A stretch of 64,000 bases of DNA, taken from contig NZ_JBICTU010000016.1 of assembly GCF_043197795.1 (NCBI RefSeq), forward strand, positions 62,001 to 126,000, in the 5' to 3' direction. A model generated the notes under the pieces. That model made no database searches and was not told the DNA's origin. It saw only the letters and a program-made list of their open reading frames with translations. Position numbers and translations under genes: made by a program. This stretch comes from Sphaerisporangium sp040649355 (GTDB lineage: Bacteria > Actinomycetota > Actinomycetes > Streptosporangiales > Streptosporangiaceae). The stretch's first letter is position 1; every line of letters starts with the position of its first letter. Positions 31,982 to 40,736 of the stretch are shown one piece after another.

Positions 31982-33904
31982 TTACATTCCCACGACGGCG
32001 TAAAGGTCGCCGACCTCCTTGAGCGTGAGCGACCGCACCGTGCCCGGCTTGAGCCGGCCCAGCTTGACCGGCCCGAACTCGATGCGGGCCAGGTCGATCA
32101 CGTTGTGACCTTCCTGCTCCAGCATCCGGCGGACGACGTGCTTGCGGCCCTCGTGGAGCACGATCTCGACCAGCGCCTGCTGGCCGTGCTCCTGGACGAT
32201 CTTGAAGTCGTCGGCCTTGGCGACGCCGTCCTCCAGCTCGACACCGCTCTTGAGCCTGCGGGCGAGGTCACGCGGGATCGGCCCCGGCACCTTGGCCCAG
32301 TATTTCTTCTGCACGCCGAAGCTGGGGTGGGTGAGCCGGTGGGCCAGCTCGCCGTCGTTGGTCAGGATGATCAGGCCCTCGGTCTCGGTGTCGAGACGCC
32401 CGACGTGGAACAGCCGCTCGGTGCGGTCGGCCACGTAGTCGGACAGGGCGGGACGCCCCTCGGGGTCGGACATCGTGCTGACGACGCCGATCGGCTTGTT
32501 GATCGCGAAGTAGACGAGGTCGGGCGCGGTCGGGATGCGCTTGCCGTCGACATGGATGATCTGCTTGGCGGGGTCGACCCGGGCGCCGAACCTCCGCACG
32601 ACCTGGCCGTCCACGGTGACGCGGCCCTCGCCGATCATCTCCTCGCACGTGCGGCGAGCCGCCACGCCGGCCTGGGCGAGCACCTTCTGCAGGCGGATGC
32701 CGTCGGGCACCTCGGTGGTGTCGCGCTCGTCGACGTAGTCGGACGGGAAGAAGTCGGGGTCGCGCAGCGGCTGGCGGGAGGTCTTGAACGCGCCCGCACG
32801 CTCGGGACGGTCCGCCTGGCCGCGCCCCGCGAAGCCTCCGCCCGCGGGGGCTCCACCGCGCGTCGCCTTGCCCCGGCCCGCCGGAGCTCCGCCGCGACCG
32901 GTCAGGCCACCCGGACGGCCCGCCTGTCCGCCCGTACGACCGGACTGGCCGCCCGTACGGCCAGGCTGTCCACCGGAACGGCCAGGCTGGCCGCCCGTAC
33001 GGCCCGGCTCCGGACGCCCGTAGCGGCCACGGGAGGGACCTTCCACGCGCCCGATGGTCTGGACCTCGTCACGCCGGTCACGCCCCTCGTAGCCCCCACG
33101 GGAGCCGCCCCTGGAGTCGCCCTGGTAACGGCCCTCCTCGCGGCCCGGACGGTCGCGGCCGGTCTCGTCCCTGCCGTACCGCTCGCGGGAGCCGCCCCGG
33201 CCGGCGCGGAAGGAACCCCTGTCGTCCTCACGGGAGAAGGTGGGACGATCGCCACCGGAAGAGCCACCGCGGAACGACCCGCCACGGTCGCCACGGGAGG
33301 AACCCGCGCGGTCACCGCCGTACGATCCACCGCGGGCGGAACCGCCACGGTCGTCGCTGAAGGAGCCACGGCGGTCGCCGCCGGACGAGCCCGCGCGATC
33401 GTCGCGGAAGGAGCCGCGGCGGTCGTCGCCGCCGGGCCTGCCGAACCGTCCCCTGGAGCTCTGGGGAGCCGCTCCGGAGTCGCGGTAGCCGCCGCGGAAA
33501 CCCTCGCGCGGGCGGAAGCCACGGTCGTCGCCACCGCTGGAGGCGCCGCGGTCGTAGGAGCCGCGGTCGGACGCGCCGCGGTCGTAAGAGCCACGCTCAT
33601 AGGAGCCGCGCTCGGAGGCGCCGCGCTCGGAGGCGCCGCGATCGTAAGAGCCGCGTTCGGACGCGCCGCGCCCGGAGGCGCCGGGCCGTTCGTCGGAGCG
33701 GAAGGCGTCGCGGCGGTCGCTCCCGCCGCGGGACCCTCCCCAGGAGCCGCCCTGAGCGCCTCCTCGCGGGCCTCCGGCGCCCCGGAAGCCGCCGGAGCCA
33801 CCTCGGGACCCGGCACCTCCCCTCGCGCCTGAGGCACCGCCTGGGGCGCCGCCGCGTCCTCGACCGCGTCCATCACCGGACGGGGTACCACGCCTGTTGT
33901 TCAC
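31982..33904 (-). CDS. rluB: rRNA pseudouridine synthase RluB with RGG-rich N terminus
   Basis: Makes pseudouridine in 23S rRNA (position 2605 by family analogy). It has 640 residues. The C-terminal 240 contain an S4 RNA-binding domain (RLQKVLAQAGVAARRTCEEMI) and the RsuA-type catalytic domain with the Asp in VGRLDTETEGL. The first 390 residues are low-complexity: Arg-Gly-Gly boxes, five-residue units such as DRGAS/ERGSY, and later T-G-G-Q-x-G-R repeats, a likely disordered RNA-binding arm. GTG 33904 overlaps the scpB stop. The repeat coding keeps all other frames open, giving large false frames. Confidence 0.93.
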   Translation of the reverse strand: MNNRRGTPSGDGRGRGRGGAPGGASGARGGAGSRGGSGGFRGAGGPRGGAQGGSWGGSRGGSDRRDAFRSDERPGASGRGASERGSYDRGASERGASERGSYERGSYDRGASDRGSYDRGASSGGDDRGFRPREGFRGGYRDSGAAPQSSRGRFGRPGGDDRRGSFRDDRAGSSGGDRRGSFSDDRGGSARGGSYGGDRAGSSRGDRGGSFRGGSSGGDRPTFSREDDRGSFRAGRGGSRERYGRDETGRDRPGREEGRYQGDSRGGSRGGYEGRDRRDEVQTIGRVEGPSRGRYGRPEPGRTGGQPGRSGGQPGRTGGQSGRTGGQAGRPGGLTGRGGAPAGRGKATRGGAPAGGGFAGRGQADRPERAGAFKTSRQPLRDPDFFPSDYVDERDTTEVPDGIRLQKVLAQAGVAARRTCEEMIGEGRVTVDGQVVRRFGARVDPAKQIIHVDGKRIPTAPDLVYFAINKPIGVVSTMSDPEGRPALSDYVADRTERLFHVGRLDTETEGLIILTNDGELAHRLTHPSFGVQKKYWAKVPGPIPRDLARRLKSGVELEDGVAKADDFKIVQEHGQQALVEIVLHEGRKHVVRRMLEQEGHNVIDLARIEFGPVKLGRLKPGTVRSLTLKEVGDLYAVVGM

Positions 33905-34488
33905 TTCGGTTGCTCCTCTAGGTTTTCCACGTCGTCGGGGAGGAACGGGGCGAGCGCGGGGAGCTCTTCGAGACTCCGCAGCCCCAGCCTCTCCAGGAAA
34001 TACGAACTTGTGCGGTAGAGCACCGCCTGGCTCTCGGGGTCGGTGCCGGCCTCCTCGACCAGCCCGCGCGCCGTCAGGGTGCGCATGACGCCGTCGCTGT
34101 TGACGCCCCGTACGGCGGCGACCCTCGCCCTGCTCACCGGCTGGCGGTAGGCCACGACCGCGAGGGTCTCAAGAGCGGCCTGCGTCAGCCTGGTCTGCTG
34201 CCCGTCACGGACGAACCGCTCCACGAGGGCGGCGCATTCGGCCCGCGTGTACAACCGCCAGCCGCCGGCGACCTCCCGGAGATCGAAACCACGGCCCTGC
34301 GCGGTGTATTCCCCCGACAGGTCCGCCAGTGCCTCGGCGACCTCCCGCGAGGGGCGTTCGAGCACCTGGGCCAGGGTGACCTCGGCGACCGGCTCTTCGA
34401 CCACCAGCAGGATCGCCTCCAGAGCCGCCCGCAGGCTCGGCTCGGGCTCGGCGGTCTCGCCCGTGTCCTCAGGACTCATCGGCTGCAT
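33901..34488 (-). CDS. scpB: Segregation and condensation protein B
   Basis: ScpB subunit of the SMC-ScpAB condensin complex, 195 residues with tandem winged helices (SLRAALEAILLVVEEPVAEV, then TQAALETLAVVAYRQPVSRARVAAVRGVNSDGVMRTLTARGLV). ATG 34488 has GAGAG a few bases upstream; ATG 34479 is an alternative. Either way the start overlaps the scpA stop. The stop overlaps the rluB GTG. Confidence 0.95.
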   Translation of the reverse strand: MQPMSPEDTGETAEPEPSLRAALEAILLVVEEPVAEVTLAQVLERPSREVAEALADLSGEYTAQGRGFDLREVAGGWRLYTRAECAALVERFVRDGQQTRLTQAALETLAVVAYRQPVSRARVAAVRGVNSDGVMRTLTARGLVEEAGTDPESQAVLYRTSSYFLERLGLRSLEELPALAPFLPDDVENLEEQPK

Positions 34489-35371
34489 CTTCGCTCTCTT
34501 GGCCGCCGGCGCCCGGTGGGCGCCGCCTGCTCTCATGGCCCTCCGGGATCTCGTCGCCCGGGGAGCCCTCGTCGTAGTCGTCGGCCACCGCGACGTCTCC
34601 GTCGTCGGCACCGGTCCAGGTCACGTGCAGATCCCCGAGCGGCTCGATCTGCTCGAAGGAGACCGCGGCCTCCCGGAAGAGCTCCAGGACGGCGAGGAAG
34701 CGTGCGATCACCTCGAAGGTGCCCGCACAGTCGGCGGTCAGGGCCCGGAACGTGGCCGTGCGCATGCGCCGGAGCCGTGCCACAAGGATAGCCGCTTGCT
34801 CGCGAACGTTGGCGACCGGCTGATAGATGTGGGCGGTGGAGACGGAGGGCGGGAGCTTCGGGGTGAAGACCCTTGCGGCGATGCGGGCCAGGCGATCGGG
34901 GCCGATGCCGAGCACCAGCTCGGGCAGCAGGCCGGCGAACCGGGGCTCCATCGGCACCACGCGGGGGAAGCGCAGCGCCTCCTCGGCCATGCGCCCGGCG
35001 AAGACCTTCGCCACCTCCTTGTAGGCCCGATATTGCAGGAGGCGGGCGAACAGCAGGTCACGGGCCTCCAGCAGCGCCAGGTCCTCCTCGTCCTCGACCT
35101 CGCCGGTGGGCAGCAGCCGGGCGGCCTTCAGGTCGAGCAGGGTGGCCGCGACGAGCAGGAAGTGGCTCGCCTGGTCGAGGTCCCATTCGGGGCCCATCGA
35201 GCGGATGTGGGCGATGAACTCGTCGGTCACCTGGTGCAGCGACACCTCGGTGATGTCGAGCTTGTGCTTGGAGATCAGCCCGAGCAGCAGGTCGAACGGA
35301 CCCTCGAAGACCTCCAGGTGCACCTGGAAGGCATCGGGCCTGGCCTGGCCGGTCGCGGGCTGCTCGGTCAC
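34469..35371 (-). CDS. scpA: Segregation and condensation protein A
   Basis: Kleisin subunit bridging SMC and ScpB, about 300 residues. The N-terminal SMC-binding part contains FQVHLEVFEGPFDLLLGLISKHKLDITEVSL. The C-terminal winged helix has TFEVIARFLAVLELFREAAVSFEQ. An acidic, Arg-rich tail follows. GTG 35371 has GAGG very close upstream; a longer form beginning in the parA end is possible. It follows parA by 35 bp and overlaps scpB. Confidence 0.94.
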   Translation of the reverse strand: MTEQPATGQARPDAFQVHLEVFEGPFDLLLGLISKHKLDITEVSLHQVTDEFIAHIRSMGPEWDLDQASHFLLVAATLLDLKAARLLPTGEVEDEEDLALLEARDLLFARLLQYRAYKEVAKVFAGRMAEEALRFPRVVPMEPRFAGLLPELVLGIGPDRLARIAARVFTPKLPPSVSTAHIYQPVANVREQAAILVARLRRMRTATFRALTADCAGTFEVIARFLAVLELFREAAVSFEQIEPLGDLHVTWTGADDGDVAVADDYDEGSPGDEIPEGHESRRRPPGAGGQESEDAADES

Positions 35372-35406
35372 CGCCTCATTGTCGCGCACGCCGGGCGCGG
35401 TGGCGC

Positions 35407-36333
35407 TCAGTCGTCCTGCGACCACCGGGCGAGAACCTCACGGGCCAGCTCGCGGTAGGCGGTGGCGCCCATGGACGCCGGGTCGAACTGGGTGATCGGC
35501 TCCCCGGCCAGCGTGGCGTCGGGGAACCGCACGGTGCGGTTGATCACCGTGTGGAACACCTTGTCGCCGAAGCCCTGCATGATCGTGGCGAGGACCTCCC
35601 GCGCGTGGAGCGTGCGCGGGTCGTACATCGTGGCCAGGATGCCGTCGATCTCCAGGTTCTTGTTGAGCCGCTCCTGGACCTTGGTGATCGACTCCATCAG
35701 CAGGGCGACGCCGCGCAGCGCGAAGAACTCGCATTCGAGCGGCACCATCACACTGTGCGCGCAGGTCAGGGCGTTGACGGCCAGCAGGCCGAGCGACGGC
35801 TGGCAGTCGATGAGGCAGATGTCGTAGTGGGGAAGCAGCGGCTCCAGCGAACGCCCGAGGGCGTACTCCCTGGCCACCTCGTTGACGAGCCTGATCTCCG
35901 CGCCGGAGAGGAATATGTTGCTCGGCAGCAGGTCCATGCCTTCGACGCTGGTGCTGAGGAGCACGTCCTCGGCGGTGACGTCGGGCTCTTCCATGATCAG
36001 GTCGTAGACGGTCGACTCCAGCGGGCGGGGGTCGATGCCCAGCCCCACCGACAACGCGCCCTGCGGGTCGAAGTCGACCAGCAGCACCCTCTGGCCGCAC
36101 TCGGCGAGCGAGGCCCCGAGGTTGATCGTCGTGGTGGTCTTGCCGACGCCGCCCTTCTGGTTGACCATCGCCACGACCCGCGCGGGGCCGTGCGTGGTGG
36201 GGGCCACCGGCTCAGGGAAGACAGGGCGCGGACGCCCGGTTGGACCCAGAATGCCCTCGTTCCTGGTTTCGCCCCAGGATGCGTCGGGCGCACCGGGGAC
36301 CTCCCGGATAGAAGCGTCTGTGGTCGCAGTCAC
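35407..36333 (-). CDS. ParA-family chromosome partitioning ATPase
   Basis: MinD/ParA Walker-type ATPase of 308 residues, cytosolic and nucleoid-bound. The deviant Walker A is VNQKGGVGKTTTTINLG, with VLLVDFDPQGALSVGLG and DICLIDCQPSLGLLAVNAL. An N-terminal disordered extension (about 50 residues) precedes the ATPase. GTG 36333 is chosen because GGGAGG lies eight bases upstream. Its place directly upstream of scpAB indicates a role in chromosome organisation; a separate origin-proximal parAB is expected elsewhere. Confidence 0.94.
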   Translation of the reverse strand: MTATTDASIREVPGAPDASWGETRNEGILGPTGRPRPVFPEPVAPTTHGPARVVAMVNQKGGVGKTTTTINLGASLAECGQRVLLVDFDPQGALSVGLGIDPRPLESTVYDLIMEEPDVTAEDVLLSTSVEGMDLLPSNIFLSGAEIRLVNEVAREYALGRSLEPLLPHYDICLIDCQPSLGLLAVNALTCAHSVMVPLECEFFALRGVALLMESITKVQERLNKNLEIDGILATMYDPRTLHAREVLATIMQGFGDKVFHTVINRTVRFPDATLAGEPITQFDPASMGATAYRELAREVLARWSQDD

Positions 36334-36423
36334 CAGTTGAACCTCCCTGACGGCCCCGAACCGGACCGTCCGGACGGACACTATGGGGTCGGCACGTATG
36401 CGGCAAGGCGACGCGCCCTAGAG

Positions 36424-37356
36424 CTATGAAGTTGGATGCCGAACCCGGGAATGGGCCGCCGCATATGCCTCACGGAGCCTGTCGACGCCGACCAGCGTGT
36501 AGACCTGGGTGGTCGCCACCGAGGCATGGCCGAGCAGTTCCTGGACAACCCTAACGTCAGCTCCCCCGTCGAGGAGGTGAGTTGCGAACGAATGGCGCAA
36601 CATGTGCGGGGAAACCCCGGCGAGGCCCGCACGTTCCGCGGCGGACTGGAGCACCTCCCAGGCGCCCTGGCGGGTGAGGCGCCCGCCCCGGGCGTTCAGG
36701 AACAGGGCCGCCGTGCCGCGCCCGTGCGCGGAGATGAGCGGGCGCGCGCAGGCCAGGTACGCCCCGAGGGCCTCGCGGGCGAACCTGCCGAGGGGGACGA
36801 CCCTCGCGCGCCCGCCCTTGCCCCGCAGCCGTACGTTCTCGGCCTCGACGTCCTCGACGGTGAGCCCGACGGCCTCGGAGATCCGCGCGCCCGTGCCGTA
36901 CAGCACCTCCAGCAGGGCCCGGTTGCGGTGGGTGAGGGGCGCGTCCTCCGGGCCGGCGGCGGCGATGAGCCGCTCGACCTCGGCGACCCCGATGGCCTTC
37001 GGGAGATGGCGCAGCCTGCTGGGAGGGTGCACCTCGTGGGCGGGGTCGTGCGCCGTGACCCCCTCCCGCACCGCGAACCGGTGCAGACCGCGTACGGCCG
37101 AGACGGCCCTGGCGGCCGAACTGGCCACCAGGGCGGGATGGTGCTCGTCGCCCTCGCGCAGGGCCGTGAGGAACGCCAGGACGTCGCCCTCGGCCACGTC
37201 GCCGAGGGTCAGGCACCCGCGCGAGCGCAGGTAGCGGAGGTAGCGGCTGAGGTCACGCCGGTAGGAGGCGAGCGTGTTGGCCGCCAGCCCTCGCTCCACC
37301 GAGAGGTGGGCGAGGTATCCGGCGAGCACGGCCTCGGTGTCGGCGTAGGGGCTCAG
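36424..37356 (-). CDS. xerD: Tyrosine site-specific recombinase XerD
   Basis: Resolves chromosome dimers at dif with XerC; about 310 residues. The N-terminal SAM-like DNA-binding domain is VLAGYLAHLSVERGLAANTL. The catalytic domain shows Arg in YGTGARISEAVGL, H-x-x-R in PHMLRHSFATHLL, and H...Y in LLGHASVATTQVYTLV. AGGAGG (37370-37365) stands eight bases before CTG 37356, and no ATG, GTG or TTG is at that place, so a CTG start is proposed. GTG 37329 is the conventional alternative but has no Shine-Dalgarno. It follows the Nudix gene closely. Confidence 0.93.
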   Translation of the reverse strand: MSPYADTEAVLAGYLAHLSVERGLAANTLASYRRDLSRYLRYLRSRGCLTLGDVAEGDVLAFLTALREGDEHHPALVASSAARAVSAVRGLHRFAVREGVTAHDPAHEVHPPSRLRHLPKAIGVAEVERLIAAAGPEDAPLTHRNRALLEVLYGTGARISEAVGLTVEDVEAENVRLRGKGGRARVVPLGRFAREALGAYLACARPLISAHGRGTAALFLNARGGRLTRQGAWEVLQSAAERAGLAGVSPHMLRHSFATHLLDGGADVRVVQELLGHASVATTQVYTLVGVDRLREAYAAAHSRVRHPTS

Positions 37357-37371
37357 GACGGGGACCTCCTG

Positions 37372-38028
37372 TCAGGCCTCCTCGGCGTCGGCGGGACGCA
37401 GGGCGGCGAAACCGTCCGACAAAGCGGCGTACGCGGCGAGAATACCCGCGACGGCCGGTGAATTGTGGATCATTCCCGCCAGCGCCCTGTTCACCCCTTC
37501 TGCCAGGGGTATCCACACAACCGGCATGTCGACCTCCTCGTGCCGCCGCACGAAGCCGTTCTCCTCTTCGGGGATCTCCGAGAGGTCGCGGGCGAGGAAG
37601 ACGCGGATGCGCTCGTCGGCCATCCCCGGCGAGGTGTAGATGTCGAGCAGGGTGTGCCAGGTGGCCGCCCGGTAGCCCGCCTCCTCGGCCAGCTCGCGCG
37701 CGGCGCAGTCGACCAGCGGCTCGCCGGGGACGTCGCGGATGCCGGCCGGCAGCTCCCACAGCATCCTGCGGACCGGATGGCGGTACTGCCGCAGCAGGAG
37801 CACCCGGTCCTCCTCGTCGAGCGCCACCACGGCGACCGAGCCGGGATGGACCACGTAGTCGCGGTCGGCGACCTCGTCCCTCGGCATGCGCACGGTGTCG
37901 GTGCGCACCGAGATCACGTAGGCCTCGAACCGCTCCTTGGAGTCGAGGACCTCCCAGGACGCCGGCACGTCGTGGACGTCGTCCACGGTCAGCCCCAGGG
38001 CCGCGGGTCCCTGCCCGCCGCCGCTCAC
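37372..38028 (-). CDS. Nudix hydrolase, ADP-ribose pyrophosphatase-like
   Basis: A 218-residue Nudix enzyme likely hydrolysing ADP-ribose. The Nudix box is GEPLVDCAARELAEEAGY (E103-x7-R-E-L-A-E-E-x-G), preceded by LWELPAGIRDVPGE, a form with one extra residue common in actinobacterial ADP-ribose pyrophosphatases. YTSPGMADE further on is the usual ADPRase loop. GTG 38028 overlaps the pyrG stop (GTGA). The gene sits between pyrG and xerD, the conserved order in this phylum. Confidence 0.93.
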   Translation of the reverse strand: MSGGGQGPAALGLTVDDVHDVPASWEVLDSKERFEAYVISVRTDTVRMPRDEVADRDYVVHPGSVAVVALDEEDRVLLLRQYRHPVRRMLWELPAGIRDVPGEPLVDCAARELAEEAGYRAATWHTLLDIYTSPGMADERIRVFLARDLSEIPEEENGFVRRHEEVDMPVVWIPLAEGVNRALAGMIHNSPAVAGILAAYAALSDGFAALRPADAEEA

Positions 38029-39695
38029 GCGCCCCTCCCGGCCTTGGTGGCGCTCTCCCGCACGTCGGCGTACGTCAGAGCGGCCTCGATGAGGCCGCTG
38101 AACAGCGGGTGCGCCCGGGTCGGGCGGGAGCGGAACTCCGGGTGCGCCTGGGTGCCCACGAAGAACGGGTGGATGCCGGTGTCCAGCTCGGCGTACTCGA
38201 CCAGGCGGCCGTCGGGAGACAGGCCGGAGAAGACCATGCCGACCTCCTCCAGCCGCTCGCGGTAGGCGTTGCCGACCTCGTAGCGGTGGCGGTGGCGCTC
38301 GTCGGCGCTCCCGCTGCCGTACAGCCGCCGCACGATCGAGCCCTCGGCGAGCCTGGCGGGGTAGAGGCCGAGCCGCATGGTGCCGCCCATGTCGCGCTCG
38401 CCCGCCACGACGTCCTCCTGGTCGGCCATGGTGGAGATCACCGGGTCGGCCGTCTCCGGGTCGAACTCGGTGCTGTTGGCCTGCTCGACGCCGGCCAGGT
38501 TGCGGGCGGCCTCGATGACCATGCACTGCATGCCGAGGCAGATGCCGAGCAGCGGGATCCGCCGCTCGCGGGCGTGCCGGATCGCGCCGAGCTTCCCCTC
38601 GATGCCCCGGACCCCGAACCCGCCGGGGACGAGCACGCCGTCGACGCCGTCGAGCTCGCGGGCGGCGCCCTCGCCGGTCTCGCAGTCGTCGCTCTTGACC
38701 CAGCGGATGTTGACACGGGCGTCGCAGGCGAAGCCGCCCGCGCGCAGCGCCTCGGTGACCGACAGGTACGCGTCGGGCAGGTCGATGTACTTGCCGACCA
38801 GCGCGATCGTGACCTCCTTGGCCGGGCGGTGCACCCGGCGCAGGAGCTGGTCCCACTCGTGCCAGTCGACGTCGCGGAAGGGCAGGCCGAGGCGCCTTAT
38901 GACGTACGCGTCCAGGCCCTCGGAGTGCAGCACCTTGGGGATGTCGTAGATGCTGGGGGCGTCGATCGCCGAGACCACCGCGTCCTCGTCGACGTCGCAC
39001 ATCAGGCTGATCTTGCGCTTGAGCGAGGTGGTGATGGGCCGGTCGGAGCGGCAGACGATGGCGTCCGGCTGGATGCCGATGCTGCGCAGGGCGGCGACCG
39101 AGTGCTGGGTGGGCTTGGTCTTCAGCTCGCCGCTCGGGCCGATGTAGGGCAGGAGCGAGACGTGCAGGAAGAAGACGTTGTCGCGGCCGACCTCGTGGCG
39201 GACCTGGCGGACCGCCTCCAGGAACGGCAGCGACTCGATGTCTCCGACGGTGCCGCCGACCTCGGTGATGACCACGTCCACGTCGGGGCCGGCCATGCCG
39301 CGGATGCGGTCCTTGATCTCGTTGGTGATGTGGGGGATCACCTGCACGGTGTCGCCGAGGTACTCGCCGCGCCGCTCTTTGGCGATGACGTTCGAGTAGA
39401 CCTGGCCGGTGGTGACGTTGGCCGAGCCGTGCAGCTCGGTGTCGAGGAATCGCTCGTAGTGGCCGACGTCGAGGTCGGTCTCGGCTCCGTCGTCTGTGAC
39501 GAACACCTCACCGTGCTGGAACGGGTTCATCGTCCCAGGGTCGACGTTGAGGTAGGGGTCCAGCTTCTGCATGGTGACCCGCAGGCCGCGAAGCTTCAGC
39601 AGGCGCCCCAGGCTGGAGGCTGTGAGCCCCTTGCCGAGACTGGAGGCGACGCCTCCGGTGACGAACAGATGCTTGGTGTTTGCGGCGCTGCGCAA
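38025..39695 (-). CDS. pyrG: CTP synthase
   Basis: Amidates UTP to CTP using glutamine. About 556 residues: an N-terminal synthetase domain opening with KHLFVTGGVASSLGKGLTASSLG and a C-terminal glutamine amidotransferase domain with PLLGICLGMQCMVIEAARN (nucleophile Cys), plus His/Glu near GTQAHPEFRSRP. TTG 39695 is preceded by GGGAG at eight bases and gives a family-like start (R-S-A-A-N-T-K-H); GTG 39755 would add 20 residues. First gene of the core run, coupled to the Nudix gene. Confidence 0.96.
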   Translation of the reverse strand: MRSAANTKHLFVTGGVASSLGKGLTASSLGRLLKLRGLRVTMQKLDPYLNVDPGTMNPFQHGEVFVTDDGAETDLDVGHYERFLDTELHGSANVTTGQVYSNVIAKERRGEYLGDTVQVIPHITNEIKDRIRGMAGPDVDVVITEVGGTVGDIESLPFLEAVRQVRHEVGRDNVFFLHVSLLPYIGPSGELKTKPTQHSVAALRSIGIQPDAIVCRSDRPITTSLKRKISLMCDVDEDAVVSAIDAPSIYDIPKVLHSEGLDAYVIRRLGLPFRDVDWHEWDQLLRRVHRPAKEVTIALVGKYIDLPDAYLSVTEALRAGGFACDARVNIRWVKSDDCETGEGAARELDGVDGVLVPGGFGVRGIEGKLGAIRHARERRIPLLGICLGMQCMVIEAARNLAGVEQANSTEFDPETADPVISTMADQEDVVAGERDMGGTMRLGLYPARLAEGSIVRRLYGSGSADERHRHRYEVGNAYRERLEEVGMVFSGLSPDGRLVEYAELDTGIHPFFVGTQAHPEFRSRPTRAHPLFSGLIEAALTYADVRESATKAGRGA

Positions 39696-39850
39696 GGAGG
39701 GTCTCCCGTGGTCCGTTGTGATCGTGGCCGTCCCGACGGGCGACCCCGTGTCCACGGGCTCTCAGAATATCAAAGGACGCTTGCGAAGTGCCCGAACATC
39801 CCCCGGGCGTCCGTTCCCAGCATCCTAACCACGGAGTAACTTTTCCGGTT

Positions 39851-40540
39851 ATGTCACCCCGTGATGCACTACGCCGGATATTCGGCTGCCTGATCCACCG
39901 TGTCTGGGCCGCGATCCGCGCGACCGGCGCGGTCACCCCCAAGTCTCCGGCCGGGTACCGGTTCCGCCGTCTCGGCGAGGGTACCTGCCTGGCCTTCCCC
40001 CAAGGAGCGATCTTCGGAGAGGCGTGGATCGAGATCGGCGACCACACGCTGGTCGGCGAGCGCGTCTCCATCTCGGCGGGGATGGGACCGGGCGTCGACC
40101 TCGGCCCGGACTCCATCGTCCGCATCGGCGGGGGCTGCTCGATCGGCAGGGGCAGCCACATCGTGGGCCACCAGTCCATCGACATCGGCGACGACGTCTT
40201 CACGGGGCCCTACGTCTACATCACCGACCAGAACCACGTCTACGACGATCCCGAGATGCCGATCGGCCGCCAGTGGCCGCGCAACAACCCGGTGTCCATC
40301 GGCGCGGGCTCCTGGCTCGGCGCCGGCGCGATCATCCTGCCGGGCACGCGGATCGGCAGGCAGTCCGTCGTCGCGGGCGGCGCCGTCGTGCGCGGGGAGT
40401 TCCCCGACCACTGCGTCATCGCCGGCGTGCCTGCGAAGATCGTCCGCCGGTACTCCCCGGAGGACGGCTGGCACGTCTCCCCCGCCGCCGGTGAGCCGAG
40501 CGCCCTTGGAGCGCTCCTACCGGGGGCGTGCCCGTCCTGA
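39851..40540 (+). CDS. Left-handed beta-helix acyltransferase
   Basis: Hexapeptide-repeat O- or N-acyltransferase, 229 residues. Repeats run from about residue 50 to 190 (WIEIGDHTLVGERVSIS, IVRIGGGCSIGRGSHIVG, GSWLGAGAIILPGTRIGRQ). The loop ITDQNHVYDDPEMPIGRQ contains the catalytic His typical of maltose/galactoside-type acetyltransferases. ATG 39851 is chosen because it begins the conserved helix; GGAG is 14 bases upstream, further than usual. It diverges from pyrG. Acceptor unknown (cell-wall sugar or polysaccharide are candidates). Confidence 0.85.
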   Translation: MSPRDALRRIFGCLIHRVWAAIRATGAVTPKSPAGYRFRRLGEGTCLAFPQGAIFGEAWIEIGDHTLVGERVSISAGMGPGVDLGPDSIVRIGGGCSIGRGSHIVGHQSIDIGDDVFTGPYVYITDQNHVYDDPEMPIGRQWPRNNPVSIGAGSWLGAGAIILPGTRIGRQSVVAGGAVVRGEFPDHCVIAGVPAKIVRRYSPEDGWHVSPAAGEPSALGALLPGACPS

Positions 40541-40565
40541 GCCCTCCCGCCGGCCGGCCGTCCGG

Positions 40566-40685
40566 AACCCGGCCGTCCGGTGCTTGGCTGTCCGGCGCTT
40601 GGCTGTCCGGCGCTGGACTGTCCCGTGCTTGGCTGTCCGCAACCCGGCCGTCCGGTGCTTGGCTGTCCGGTGCTGGACAGGCGCC
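40566..40685. repeat. 15-bp tandem array, 8 units
   Basis: Eight 15-bp units with three variants in a pattern: AACCCGGCCGTCCGG, TGCTTGGCTGTCCGG, CGCTTGGCTGTCCGG and relatives. It lies between the acyltransferase stop and the nitronate monooxygenase-like start. It reads as P-D-S-Q-A repeats on one strand and L-S-G-A-W on the other, but no gene is supported there. Confidence 0.85.
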
Positions 40686-40736
40686 GCCGCCGCCGGTGAT
40701 CTGGACCGCGCCGCGCCCGGCGGCTACGGTCACGAC

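Noticed and set aside
30356..33832. Very long open frame on the plus strand (1158 codons) across cmk, tyrA, aroH and rluB
   Set aside because: It is antisense to four recognisable core genes, is extended by the repetitive rluB N-terminal coding, and shows no domain.
37458..39839. Plus-strand open frame opposite the Nudix and pyrG genes
   Set aside because: Shadow of the conserved pyrG reading; no motif and no ribosome-binding site.
40566..40685. Possible repeat-protein gene (P-D-S-Q-A or L-S-G-A-W repeats)
   Set aside because: Open frames here arise only from the 15-bp period; there is no start signal, and the flanking parts of the frames are shadows of real genes.
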